Under the pieces are notes generated by a model. The model was not told where the DNA came from. It saw only the letters and a list, made by a program, of their open reading frames with translations, and ran no database searches. Positions 1-7,771 of a stretch of 64,000 nucleotides of DNA are shown here, piece after piece. Location of the stretch: positions 1 through 64,000 of the forward strand of contig JAEUGJ010000030.1 in NCBI GenBank assembly GCA_016775335.1. Direction: 5' to 3'. The stretch comes from Mogibacterium sp. GTDB taxonomy: Bacteria > Bacillota > Clostridia > Peptostreptococcales > Anaerovoracaceae. Both the position numbers and the translations under genes were made by a program. Within the stretch, counting starts at the first letter, position 1. The number at the start of each line of letters is the position of its first letter.

Positions 1-1
1 T

Positions 2-208
2 TATAATGATTTCAAAAAATGCTTTGGCATTGACAAGACGCCGCACGCGTGCCGGCACACTTTCATTTCTCTGGCCATGGCTTCCGAAATGAATCAAGTT
101 CTGATTAGAAAGATCGTCGGGCACACCGCCTCAAATGTAACAGAAATGACGTACACCCACGCATACATTGCGGACCTAGTGCGAGAAATAGACAAGCTAA
201 AAATCTAG
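2..208 (+). CDS. Tyrosine recombinase/integrase, C-terminal fragment (gene starts before the window)
   Basis: Only the last 68 codons are visible, open from base 2 to a TAG at 206-208. The translation carries the catalytic end of a tyrosine recombinase: a box reading HACRHTF (the H-x-x-R pair), a KIVGH segment holding the third conserved basic/His position, and a tyrosine in MTYTHA placed as the nucleophile that forms the 3'-phosphotyrosyl link with DNA. This spacing is that of phage and conjugative-element integrases. The rest of the element must lie to the left, so this is probably the right edge of an integrated element. I could not identify an attachment site. XerC/D-type housekeeping recombinases share these motifs and cannot be fully excluded. 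Confidence 0.88.
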   Translation, partial: YNDFKKCFGIDKTPHACRHTFISLAMASEMNQVLIRKIVGHTASNVTEMTYTHAYIADLVREIDKLKI

Positions 209-295
209 TTCTTTGTATCTTTCTCGTATCTTATTAACTAAATTTTAAACCAATTTTCTAGGTTTTTAGCTTTGAAATTATCTTTAGAAAAAAAT

Positions 296-335
296 AAATC
301 CCTTGAAATCAAACGGTTTCAAGGATTTTTTTATT
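296..335 (+). terminator. Intrinsic terminator after the integrase
   Basis: CCTTGAAA at 301-308 pairs with TTTCAAGG at 317-324 and is followed by a run of T. It ends the transcript of the recombinase. Confidence 0.8.
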
Positions 336-379
336 TTTTTCTTTTTTCTTCGCGTTAAGTTATCCTTACTAAAGTTAAG

Positions 380-409
380 TTTACAAAACTACCAAACAGG
401 TGTTATAAT
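380..409 (+). promoter_or_regulatory. Probable promoter of the ferredoxin gene
   Basis: A perfect TATAAT lies at 404-409, with TTTACA at 380-385 (18 bp spacer) as the likely -35. The ribosome binding site AAAGGAGG follows at about 427-434, so the 5' leader is short. Confidence 0.65.
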
Positions 410-441
410 CGTGACATAAATTTTTAAAAGGAGGTACAGTC

Positions 442-609
442 ATGGCTTATGTAATCAGCAGTGAGTGCATCGGTTGTGGAGCTTGTGCCGCTGGATGCCC
501 AGTAGAAGCAATCAGCGAAGGTTCCCCATACGTTATCGATGCGGATGCATGCATCGATTGTGGTGCTTGTGCAGATACATGTCCTGTAGGTGCACCTGCA
601 GAAGCTTAG
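442..609 (+). CDS. 2[4Fe-4S] ferredoxin, clostridial type
   Basis: A 55-residue electron carrier. Two CxxCxxCxxxCP motifs are present: C9, C12, C15, C19 and C37, C40, C43, C47, so each half supplies ligands for two cubane clusters as in classic clostridial ferredoxins. It is a soluble cytoplasmic protein that carries low-potential electrons for enzymes such as 2-oxoacid:ferredoxin oxidoreductases and hydrogenases. The ATG at 442 has a strong AAAGGAGG seven bases upstream. The gene stands alone, with its own promoter and terminator, between the integrase tail and rex. Length and motif spacing match the family exactly. The partner enzymes cannot be told from the sequence. Confidence 0.95.
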   Translation: MAYVISSECIGCGACAAGCPVEAISEGSPYVIDADACIDCGACADTCPVGAPAEA

Positions 610-648
610 TTCTTCAAGACATTCTATCATGCATGATTTATTATTAGA

Positions 649-679
649 AAATCCCGTAGCGAACGCTACGGGATTTTCT
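649..679. terminator. Bidirectional intrinsic terminator between ferredoxin and rex
   Basis: AATCCCGTAGC (650-660) pairs with GCTACGGGATT (665-675) around a GAAC loop, with T-rich sequence on the right and A-rich sequence on the left. It can stop the ferredoxin transcript from the left and the long rex operon from the right. Confidence 0.88.
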
Positions 680-699
680 TTTATGCATTCATTTTCGAA

Positions 700-1344
700 T
701 TAACGATTTTCCTGCTCCTTGCTGCTGATTAAGAACGACAGCGTATGCAAACTCTCACTCAAATGTACGTTCTCAATCGCAATCCGTTCCGGAATATCCA
801 AATCAATCGGTGCAAAGTTCCAAATACCTTCTACACCGCCGCGAACCAACGTATCCGCCACTTCCTGCGCGTTATCCTTTCCGCAGCAGATAATTCCGAT
901 ATCGATATTGTTGTTCCGAACATAGTCCTCCAGTTCGGAAGAGTTCTGAACCTTTACGCCGTTAATTGCCAATCCCACAATTGTTGGATTTACGTCAAAA
1001 AGACCCACAATGCTGAATCCGAATTTGTAGTTCAGGATGTGATTGGTAATCGCCTGTCCCAGATGACCCACACCGACGACAACCGTCTTGTACTCTCTGT
1101 CCAGTCCCAGAATCTTGTTAATCTCCGCATACAGATGATCTACACTGTATCCGTATCCCTGCTGACCGAATCCGCCGAACGTATTCAAATCCTGGCGAAT
1201 CTGAGATGCCGTATAACCAATCAATTCACTTAGTTCGTTGGAAGAAATTTTCTTCACTCCACGGCTTCGAAGATCTCCCAGATATCTTCTGTACCGTGGA
1301 AGACGCCGGATGATGGCGTTCGAAACTCTCGTATTATTTTTCAT
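700..1344 (-). CDS. rex: Redox-sensing transcriptional repressor Rex
   Basis: Rex senses the NADH/NAD+ ratio and represses fermentation and respiration genes when NADH is low. This 214-residue protein has the family's full length: an N-terminal winged helix (about residues 1-80, with TASQIRQDL as part of the recognition region and the FGGFGQQGYGY wing) and a Rossmann domain opening with GVGHLG at 91-96 for dinucleotide binding. A C-terminal helix would swap between subunits. It ends the long minus-strand run and shares a terminator with the ferredoxin gene. The ATG at 1344 has only a weak AAGG-type site close by, but the protein aligns from this Met. Confidence 0.95.
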   Translation of the reverse strand: MKNNTRVSNAIIRRLPRYRRYLGDLRSRGVKKISSNELSELIGYTASQIRQDLNTFGGFGQQGYGYSVDHLYAEINKILGLDREYKTVVVGVGHLGQAITNHILNYKFGFSIVGLFDVNPTIVGLAINGVKVQNSSELEDYVRNNNIDIGIICCGKDNAQEVADTLVRGGVEGIWNFAPIDLDIPERIAIENVHLSESLHTLSFLISSKEQENR

Positions 1345-1405
1345 ACCTTAACCAACCTTCTTTCTGAATTCTATTCTACAGCAGACATACCGCAACTCCC
1401 GGAAA

Positions 1406-1636
1406 CTATTCTTCGTGGTCATCCACGTATTCCACCAGGTCCCGTACGGTCTCAAATTTCTCTGCTTCCTCATCCGGAATTTCCAGCCCGAAAGTCTCCT
1501 CGATTCCCAAGATAATTTCCACCATATCCAATGAATCGCCCTCCAGATCCTTCATCAGATTTGTGTCCATCTCTACCATATCTTCGTCAATACCAAGCTG
1601 ATCTACAATCAGTTCTCTGATTTTTTCAAATGTCAT
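1406..1636 (-). CDS. acpP: Acyl carrier protein
   Basis: A small acidic carrier (76 residues) that holds acyl chains on a phosphopantetheine arm during fatty acid synthesis. The attachment motif GDSLDMVE puts the modified serine at residue 35, and the four-helix acidic pattern is typical. I chose the ATG at 1636 over the GTG three bases upstream because GGAGG lies eight bases before it. It has its own promoter in the gap behind the ABC-F gene. The usual fab genes are absent here, so acpP is separated from the fatty acid cluster. Confidence 0.93.
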   Translation of the reverse strand: MTFEKIRELIVDQLGIDEDMVEMDTNLMKDLEGDSLDMVEIILGIEETFGLEIPDEEAEKFETVRDLVEYVDDHEE

Positions 1637-1670
1637 CACATTTTCCTCCGTTTAATTTATCACATTGTTA

Positions 1671-1699
1671 ATTATAGTGAAAACAAGCGCTTTATGCAA
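1671..1699 (-). promoter_or_regulatory. Promoter of acpP
   Basis: Read on the minus strand: TTGCAT (1694-1699), 17 bp spacer, TATAAT (1671-1676). It lies in the 69-base gap between the ABC-F gene and acpP and gives acpP-rex a separate start. Confidence 0.75.
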
Positions 1700-1705
1700 G
1701 TTTTT

Positions 1706-3616
1706 TTATTGAAGTTCCATCCATTCCTCGTATTGTACTTCCAAATCCGCCTTATATTGCTCCAATAACTCCCCTTTTTCCTGAAGAAGCTCCACATTGG
1801 ACATGTTCTCCGGAGCACAGAGAATCTCTTCGGTTTCCTGGATTTTTGCTTCCAAATCCTCGATGATTCCTTCCAGCTCCTTAATTCGGCGTTCCTGCCG
1901 CCGCTGCTCCGCTTCCTGCTCCTTCCGAAGCTTCCGCTCTTCCTCGGCAGACAGTTCTCCGGTAGGTGCACTCTTGGATTCTTCCTCGGAACTTTCCGCC
2001 GCCTTCAATTCTTCTTTTTTCTGAAGATAGTAATCGAAACGTCCTTTGTATTCCACGATTCCGTCGGTGGTCAGTTCAAAGATTCGGGTCGGCAGCTTCT
2101 GCAGAAGATATCGGTCGTGGGAAACGATAATCAAGGTTCCCTCGAAATCCAGCAGCGCATCTTCCACCACCTCTTTGGCATCGATGTCCAAATGGTTGGT
2201 AGGTTCGTCCAGAATCAGGGTATTGGCACCGGACAGCATCAGCTTCAGCAGAGAAAGCTTCGCTTTCTCGCCACCGGACAGGCTGCGAATCTGCTTGAAA
2301 ACATCATCCCCGCGGAACAGGAACCGCCCCAGAATGGACCGCATCTCCGTGTCCGTATACAGATGATAGGCATTTTTCATTTCGCCCAGCACCGTTTCGT
2401 TCTCATCCAGAAGGAGCTGTCCCTGATCGTAATATCCGAAATTCACGTTGTGTCCGATTTTCAGATATCCCCGGTCCGCCTGCTCCTTTCCCATCAGGAT
2501 CCGAAGCAGCGTGGTTTTGCCCACACCGTTGTCCCCGATGATGCAAATTCGTTCACCCTTCTTGATGTCGAAGGAGACGTAATCGAACAGCTTCCGTTCG
2601 CCGAAGGATTTCTCCAAATCCTCCGCCAACATTACATCGTTGCCGCTCTTGTATTCCGAGTGGAAGGTGAGCTTCATCCGGTTGTTTTCCAGCACCGGCC
2701 GATCCTTCACTTCCATATGTGCCAAGCGCTTCTCTCGGGATTTCGCCCGGTTCACCAGCTTTTCCGTGCCGTGCCCTTTGAAGCGGCGGATGATCTCTTC
2801 CTGCTTCTCGATTTCCTTCTGCTGCTTCTCATATTCCCGAAGCGCCACTTCCATCCGCTCTTCGTGCTTAATCAGATACTCGGAGTAATTCCCCCGATAA
2901 TCCGTCAGATGGCACTGGCTTACCTCGAAAATCCGATTCACCAGCTGGTCCAAGAAGTACCGGTCATGGGATACCACGATAATCGTTCCCTTATACGCCT
3001 TCAGATATTGCTCCAGCCATTCCAGCATCCGAAGATCCAGGTGGTTGGTGGGCTCATCCAGCATCAGAATATCCGGCTGCTTCAGGAGCATGCAGGCCAT
3101 GGCCAGACGAGTACGTTCGCCGCCGGACAGCATGCTGATTTTTTTATCGTATTCCGATTCGCCAAATCCCATATTGCGAAGCACGGACTTCAGTTCACTC
3201 TTGTAGGTGTACCCGCCCTGCTCCTTGTACTTCTCCATGAGCGCGGTGTACTGTTCCAGATTCCGATTGAAATCCGGGTGTTCGTGGTCGGAAATGGCTT
3301 CTTCCAGCCGATGGATTTCCTTCTCCATCTCGTGGAAGCGGGTAAAGGTTTTCTCCGCCTCCCGCAGCACCGTTCCCTCGGAAAAAAAGTGATTTCTCTG
3401 TTTCAGGTATCCGACGGTATATCCGTTTCGTACGTAGAAGTTTCCGGTGGTCGGGCCGGCTTCGCCGGACAGAATCGACAGCAGCGTGGTCTTTCCCGCT
3501 CCGTTGGGTCCCACGATTCCGATTCGGTCTCCCTTGTTGACGCTGAAAGACACATCTTCCAGAATCACATCCACTCCGTAACTTTTGCCAATTTCACTGG
3601 CCGACATTATCAGCAT
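1706..3616 (-). CDS. ABC-F family ATPase (ribosome-associated type)
   Basis: A 636-residue protein with two ABC domains and no membrane segments, as in the ABC-F family, whose members act on the ribosome as translation factors or resistance proteins. The first domain has Walker A GPNGAGKT at 36-43 and signature LSGGERTRL; the second has GDNGVGKT and LSGGEKAKL. Both have LDEPTNHLD Walker B boxes. A charged linker separates the domains and the last ~90 residues form a Glu/Lys-rich coiled coil, as in YdiF/Uup-like members. No clear ribosome binding site is visible; the start at 3616 fits the family's N-terminus. It lies 9 bases after tsaD. The exact subfamily is not certain. Confidence 0.9.
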   Translation of the reverse strand: MLIMSASEIGKSYGVDVILEDVSFSVNKGDRIGIVGPNGAGKTTLLSILSGEAGPTTGNFYVRNGYTVGYLKQRNHFFSEGTVLREAEKTFTRFHEMEKEIHRLEEAISDHEHPDFNRNLEQYTALMEKYKEQGGYTYKSELKSVLRNMGFGESEYDKKISMLSGGERTRLAMACMLLKQPDILMLDEPTNHLDLRMLEWLEQYLKAYKGTIIVVSHDRYFLDQLVNRIFEVSQCHLTDYRGNYSEYLIKHEERMEVALREYEKQQKEIEKQEEIIRRFKGHGTEKLVNRAKSREKRLAHMEVKDRPVLENNRMKLTFHSEYKSGNDVMLAEDLEKSFGERKLFDYVSFDIKKGERICIIGDNGVGKTTLLRILMGKEQADRGYLKIGHNVNFGYYDQGQLLLDENETVLGEMKNAYHLYTDTEMRSILGRFLFRGDDVFKQIRSLSGGEKAKLSLLKLMLSGANTLILDEPTNHLDIDAKEVVEDALLDFEGTLIIVSHDRYLLQKLPTRIFELTTDGIVEYKGRFDYYLQKKEELKAAESSEEESKSAPTGELSAEEERKLRKEQEAEQRRQERRIKELEGIIEDLEAKIQETEEILCAPENMSNVELLQEKGELLEQYKADLEVQYEEWMELQ

Positions 3617-3625
3617 ATCTGTAAT

Positions 3626-4642
3626 CTAGAATTCCAAGCCCGGAATCGCATCCAGATCCGGACCGGCAAATTCTCCTTTCTTCATTTTGTAATAAGCAGA
3701 GCACGCAATCATCACGCCGTTGTCCGTGCAGTACAGCGGCCGCGGCTGCATAATTTGAATTCCGTATTTCGCGCCTTCTTCCCGAATCATCTCCCGAAGG
3801 CGGGAGTTGGAGGCCACGCCGCCGGCCATAACGATTCGATCCTGCCCGAATTCCCGGGCCGCGGATATCGCTTTGTTCACGATGACTTCCACCACCGCTT
3901 CCTGGAAGCTGGCGGCCATGTCCGCCACATTGATTTCTTTTCCCGCCTGCCTGCAGGAATTGATGTGGTTCAGGGCCGCCGTTTTGAGTCCGCTGAAGCT
4001 AAAGTCATAGCTCCCCGACTCCAGGTACACCCGCTTGAATTCGATGGCATGGGAATCTCCCTTCTTCGCGGCTCGATCCACTTTCGGTCCGCCGGGATAT
4101 CCCAGCCCGATGACCCGGGCCACCTTGTCAAAAGCTTCTCCCGCCGCATCATCTCGGGTTTCTCCCAGGGTTTCGCATTGATTGTAATCCTTTACAAAAA
4201 CAATATTCGTATGGCCCCCGGACACCACCAGTCCCATAAACGGCGGCTCCAGTTCCGGATATTCCACGTAATTGGCCGCAATATGTCCATGCATGTGATT
4301 CACCGCCACCAACGGAATATCCTTGGCGAAGGATATTGCTTTAGCGGCCGCTACGCCAACCAGCAGTGCCCCCACCAAGCCCGGACCGTAGGTAACGCCG
4401 ATCAAATCCACGTCATCGATGGTAATCTGCGCTTCCTCCAGGGCCTGGGACAGCACCCCATTAATATTCTCCAGGTGCCGCCTGGATGCAATTTCCGGGA
4501 CTACCCCGCCAAAGGCGGTGTGAATATCAATCTGGGATGAAATCACATTGGCCAATACTTCCCGGCCGTCGGCAACAATGCCGATTGCGGTTTCATCGCA
4601 GCTGGATTCAATTCCAAGGGTGATATGTTTTCCATTCTTCAT
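3626..4642 (-). CDS. tsaD: tRNA N6-adenosine threonylcarbamoyltransferase TsaD
   Basis: TsaD transfers threonylcarbamoyl from TC-AMP to A37 of ANN-decoding tRNAs, giving t6A, working with TsaB and TsaE. The 338-residue length is standard. The metal-binding HMHGH motif (H116 and H120) and the ASKHA-fold segments LGIESSCDET near the start and GGVASNSRLR near the C-terminus are present. The gene lies 16 bases behind rimI in the tsaE-tsaB-rimI-tsaD order common in Firmicutes, so the whole bacterial t6A transfer set except TsaC is in this run. Confidence 0.96.
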   Translation of the reverse strand: MKNGKHITLGIESSCDETAIGIVADGREVLANVISSQIDIHTAFGGVVPEIASRRHLENINGVLSQALEEAQITIDDVDLIGVTYGPGLVGALLVGVAAAKAISFAKDIPLVAVNHMHGHIAANYVEYPELEPPFMGLVVSGGHTNIVFVKDYNQCETLGETRDDAAGEAFDKVARVIGLGYPGGPKVDRAAKKGDSHAIEFKRVYLESGSYDFSFSGLKTAALNHINSCRQAGKEINVADMAASFQEAVVEVIVNKAISAAREFGQDRIVMAGGVASNSRLREMIREEGAKYGIQIMQPRPLYCTDNGVMIACSAYYKMKKGEFAGPDLDAIPGLEF

Positions 4643-4658
4643 AACATCATCTCATTCT

Positions 4659-5126
4659 CTATTTTAAAATTTTGCGCATCAGCAATGCGTCTTCTCCGTT
4701 ATCGATATAGTACTTCTCCCGGCGTCCGATAACCTCAAAACCCAGCTTTTCATAGAGGTGAATCGCCGGTGCGTTGGATTCCCGAACTTCCAGACTGAAT
4801 TCTTCGTTATCGTCCTGCGTCAGCCATCGTATCATGTAATCCATCATCTTCCGGCCGATGCCCCGGCCCCGGTATTCCGGCGCCACAGCGATGTTGTTCA
4901 GCTGCCCTTCTCCGGCAATCTGCCACACATCCATGTATCCGGCAAAACTTCCTTTCCATTCCGCCACGATAACCGTGGCCAATTTGTTTTCCTCCACATC
5001 GTGACGAATGGACTCCATGCTCCAGGGGATAGGAAAGGTGATTTCTTCCAGATAAGCGATATCGGAAATATCTTCCGAAGCCGCCGGACGAATCAATAAC
5101 GGTATTTCTTTTCGCGTATTATCCAT
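4659..5126 (-). CDS. rimI: Ribosomal protein alanine N-acetyltransferase RimI-like
   Basis: A 155-residue GNAT acetyltransferase. RimI acetylates the N-terminus of ribosomal protein S18 in E. coli; clostridial homologues may have other targets. The acetyl-CoA binding motif A is seen as IAVAPEYRGRGIG around 79-91, followed by the LEVRESN strand and LYEKLGFE box typical of RimI. The start overlaps the end of tsaB by a few bases and tsaD follows, which is the usual genomic place of rimI in Firmicutes and supports the name. The substrate is inferred from family and context. Confidence 0.88.
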   Translation of the reverse strand: MDNTRKEIPLLIRPAASEDISDIAYLEEITFPIPWSMESIRHDVEENKLATVIVAEWKGSFAGYMDVWQIAGEGQLNNIAVAPEYRGRGIGRKMMDYMIRWLTQDDNEEFSLEVRESNAPAIHLYEKLGFEVIGRREKYYIDNGEDALLMRKILK

Positions 5127-5850
5127 GAATTTTACTGCTCAGTGTGCCCGATTCCAGCCGCATCTCGGCTTCGCTTTTGCGCATGTAGTTCGGCAGCAGT
5201 TCCTCGTAGGAAACCGTCTCCCCGGATTGTACCCGGCGAAGTGCTGCCTGCGCCACACTTCTTCCGTCCTGATATCGAACCGATTCCGGTGCGAAGACAT
5301 ATTGTTCCTCTGAAAGCGCCGAGGAAATAATGTCCGAATAGGCATCGATTCCGTCGCCGGTGAAGAACACCGTTCCCTCCAGCTTCCGGATTTCTGTCAG
5401 AAGATCTTCAATCATGTACTGCTTCTCCGGAAGAACGGACTCCAATCCGTCCGCCGTAACCTTCCACAGTCCGGCGTAGGTCTGGTGTCTCCGGGCGTTG
5501 ATAATCGGGCAGATGTATTCCTCCCCGCTGCCGTTTTCCATTCCCTGATACGCCATGGCTTCCAGGGTGGACACCGAAACGCACGGAAGCTCCAGAACCT
5601 GGCCCAGAGTCCGGGCGGTCGTCACGCCAATCCGGATTCCCGTAAAGGATCCCGGACCAACGGACGCCCCGATATGCGTCAAATCTGTTTTTTCAATGCC
5701 GGCGTTCCGAAGGCATTCTTCCGTCAGCGTGATGATATCCTTCAGATGATTCATCACATCGGAAGAAGCGGCCGCGCAGCAGTTTCCGTCTTGATCGATG
5801 ACTGCGGCCGATCCGTATTTACCGGTAGTCTCAAGTGCTAGAATATGCAT
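5119..5850 (-). CDS. tsaB: t6A synthesis protein TsaB
   Basis: TsaB is the inactive ASKHA-fold partner that binds TsaD and helps assemble the t6A complex. The N-terminus ILALETTGKYGSAAV and the GPGSFTGIRIG stretch (about residues 69-79) are diagnostic. It has 243 residues, with the short C-terminal half usual for the family. It overlaps both tsaE upstream and rimI downstream, showing translational coupling of the set. Confidence 0.93.
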   Translation of the reverse strand: MHILALETTGKYGSAAVIDQDGNCCAAASSDVMNHLKDIITLTEECLRNAGIEKTDLTHIGASVGPGSFTGIRIGVTTARTLGQVLELPCVSVSTLEAMAYQGMENGSGEEYICPIINARRHQTYAGLWKVTADGLESVLPEKQYMIEDLLTEIRKLEGTVFFTGDGIDAYSDIISSALSEEQYVFAPESVRYQDGRSVAQAALRRVQSGETVSYEELLPNYMRKSEAEMRLESGTLSSKIHG

Positions 5851-6296
5851 TGATAAATTCGCTCTCCTTCATTCTCTCCATAGCGGATTCGAATCAACAG
5901 GGACTCCTCCGGCAAGACATCTTCCACGATGTCCGACCATTCCACGATGCAGATTCCGTCTCCGTAAAAATAGTCTTCCGCCCCGATATCCAGGAGTTCG
6001 TCCCCGGAACCCAGGCGGTACGCATCGAAGTGGAACAGGGGAATCCGGCCGCTTCGATGTTCTTTTACAATGTTAAAAGTCGGGCTGCTGATATTCTCGT
6101 GAATGCCCAACCCTTCCGCTATGTACTTCGTCAGAGTGGTCTTTCCGGTTCCCAGGTCTCCCTCCAGCGCCAGAACATCCCCCGGCTTCAGGTACGATGA
6201 AAGCTCGAGGCCGAAATCCCGGGTCTCGAGCTCATTGTGAACCGTCCAGTTGAAATTTTGTTTCTGTTCTAATTTCTTCCTGATTTCTTCTCTCAT
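5838..6296 (-). CDS. tsaE: t6A synthesis ATPase TsaE
   Basis: TsaE is a small P-loop ATPase that drives turnover of the TsaBD complex. The Walker A GDLGTGKTT, the SPTFNIVKEH segment and the HFDAYRL motif are all visible. I place the start at the ATG at 6296, eight bases after the pepV stop; a longer frame from an ATG at 6326 overlaps pepV by 22 bases and has no better ribosome binding site. The C-terminal part (IVEWSDIVEDVLPEE) matches the family. It overlaps tsaB. Confidence 0.9.
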   Translation of the reverse strand: MREEIRKKLEQKQNFNWTVHNELETRDFGLELSSYLKPGDVLALEGDLGTGKTTLTKYIAEGLGIHENISSPTFNIVKEHRSGRIPLFHFDAYRLGSGDELLDIGAEDYFYGDGICIVEWSDIVEDVLPEESLLIRIRYGENEGERIYQCIF

Positions 6297-6304
6297 AGAT
6301 TGCT

Positions 6305-7747
6305 TTAAGCTTCCGTTTCCATACAAAGTTTTTCCATCATGGCCGTATAAATTCGCGTCATCTTCATCAGAGCCTCAATGCTGAGTCGCTCATCCGGCTG
6401 ATGCATCCGGTCTTCTTCCCCCGGGAACAGCGCGCCGAACGCAACCATCCGCCGGAACACTTTGGCGTAAGTGCCGCCTCGGTCCACGAACGGTTTGTTC
6501 TCGTCGTCGCCGGTTTCCTCCACGTATACGGAACACAGGGTCTGAATAAACGGATCGTCCACCGGTACATAGGCTGGCTTGTCGTCTCCCTTTTTAATCA
6601 GTCCAATATTCGTGCCTTCCAGGGTTTTCTCTACCCCTTCGTAAACGTTCTCTGAAGTATAGCTGATCGGATAACGAACATTCAATGTGACGGTGGCCAC
6701 ATCGTTGCTCAGTTCCATCATTCCCACGTTGCAAATCAGTTTGCCGGATGGTTCATCTTGGAATGCGCATTCCATATTCTCTCCGTGCAAATTGAATCCG
6801 ATGTGCTCATTATAATAGCGGATCCATTCGGTGACTTCATCGCTGACGAAATCCAATCTTCCCAAGAAGGCCATCAGAATGCTGATGGCGTTCAAACCCT
6901 TGTGGGGATCGGCACCGTGAGCGCTGATTCCGGTGGCTTCAATGGCCAGCGAAGTTCCTACCTTTCGGGTTTTCAGATTGTATCCGGTTTCCTCCGCGAA
7001 GGCTTCCGCCTTCCCGCGAATCGTGTCGTATTCCCCATTGTCTCCCGATGCCACCACCGCCTTTGCGGTTCGCGGAACGATATTCGGAGCAAGGCCGGCG
7101 TTTATTTTCGACAGAACCAGGCCTTCTTTCGGGGAATACTTCTTCATCCGAGAGGCCAGCTGAAACTTCATATTTCCCATCTCTCCGTTGGTCAGCGGAA
7201 ACTCTCCGTCCGGAGTGATGCCGTAATCCGGCATCCGATCCTTTTCCAGATAGTAGTGCACGCTGTCCCGGCCGGTTTCCTCATCCAGACCCAGAATCAG
7301 CCGAATGGTATCGGCCGGACGATATCCCGCTTCTTTGAGGGCTTTCATTCCGTATAAGCAGGCGATAACCGGTCCCTTGTCGTCCAAAGTACCTCGGCCG
7401 AGCATCCAGCCATCGGCGATTTCTGCGGCATAAGGATCGAAGGTCCAACCATCCCCCTCCGGAACGATGTCCAGATGGCCGGCAATGCCGAAAATTTTGG
7501 CATCCGGGTTCTCGGATTTCCATTCAATATGACCGCAGTAGTGGTCCCAGTCCTTTACCTCGAAGCCCAGTTCCTTCCCCAGCTTCAAGGTGTATTGATA
7601 TGCTTCTTCCACGCCGGCGCCGAATGGATATACTTCGCCCTCGGGACTCCGGCAAGGCTCGGTCTGGACGCTGCGAATGCGAACCAGTTCCTGAAGCTTT
7701 TCCAGCATCTCCGCTTTATTCTTTTCGAGTATTTCTCTATAAACCAT
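6305..7747 (-). CDS. pepV: M20 family dipeptidase PepV
   Basis: A zinc-dependent dipeptidase that splits a wide range of dipeptides in the cytoplasm. At 480 residues it fits PepV, which has an enlarged lid domain. Metal and catalytic residues are seen in GHLDIVPEGDGW (His91, Asp93), GRGTLDDKGP (Asp at about 122) and LGLDEETG (the Glu-Glu pair). The late His box FVDRGGTYAK is also present. The ATG at 7747 follows TGAGGA. It lies between an orphan lipoprotein binding protein and the t6A genes; two other M20 dipeptidases (pepD) are found at 19-22 kb, so the window is rich in peptide-cleaving enzymes. Confidence 0.9.
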   Translation of the reverse strand: MVYREILEKNKAEMLEKLQELVRIRSVQTEPCRSPEGEVYPFGAGVEEAYQYTLKLGKELGFEVKDWDHYCGHIEWKSENPDAKIFGIAGHLDIVPEGDGWTFDPYAAEIADGWMLGRGTLDDKGPVIACLYGMKALKEAGYRPADTIRLILGLDEETGRDSVHYYLEKDRMPDYGITPDGEFPLTNGEMGNMKFQLASRMKKYSPKEGLVLSKINAGLAPNIVPRTAKAVVASGDNGEYDTIRGKAEAFAEETGYNLKTRKVGTSLAIEATGISAHGADPHKGLNAISILMAFLGRLDFVSDEVTEWIRYYNEHIGFNLHGENMECAFQDEPSGKLICNVGMMELSNDVATVTLNVRYPISYTSENVYEGVEKTLEGTNIGLIKKGDDKPAYVPVDDPFIQTLCSVYVEETGDDENKPFVDRGGTYAKVFRRMVAFGALFPGEEDRMHQPDERLSIEALMKMTRIYTAMMEKLCMETEA

Positions 7748-7771
7748 AATTCCTCATTTCATCGATTCTAA

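Noticed and set aside
1661..1680. Rex operator at the acpP promoter (TTGTTAAT-type half)
   Set aside because: Only one half of the inverted repeat is present, so it is too weak to call.
2117..4540. Very long open frame on the plus strand opposite the ABC-F and tsaD genes
   Set aside because: It is the mirror of two well-supported genes and has no recognisable protein pattern or ribosome binding site.
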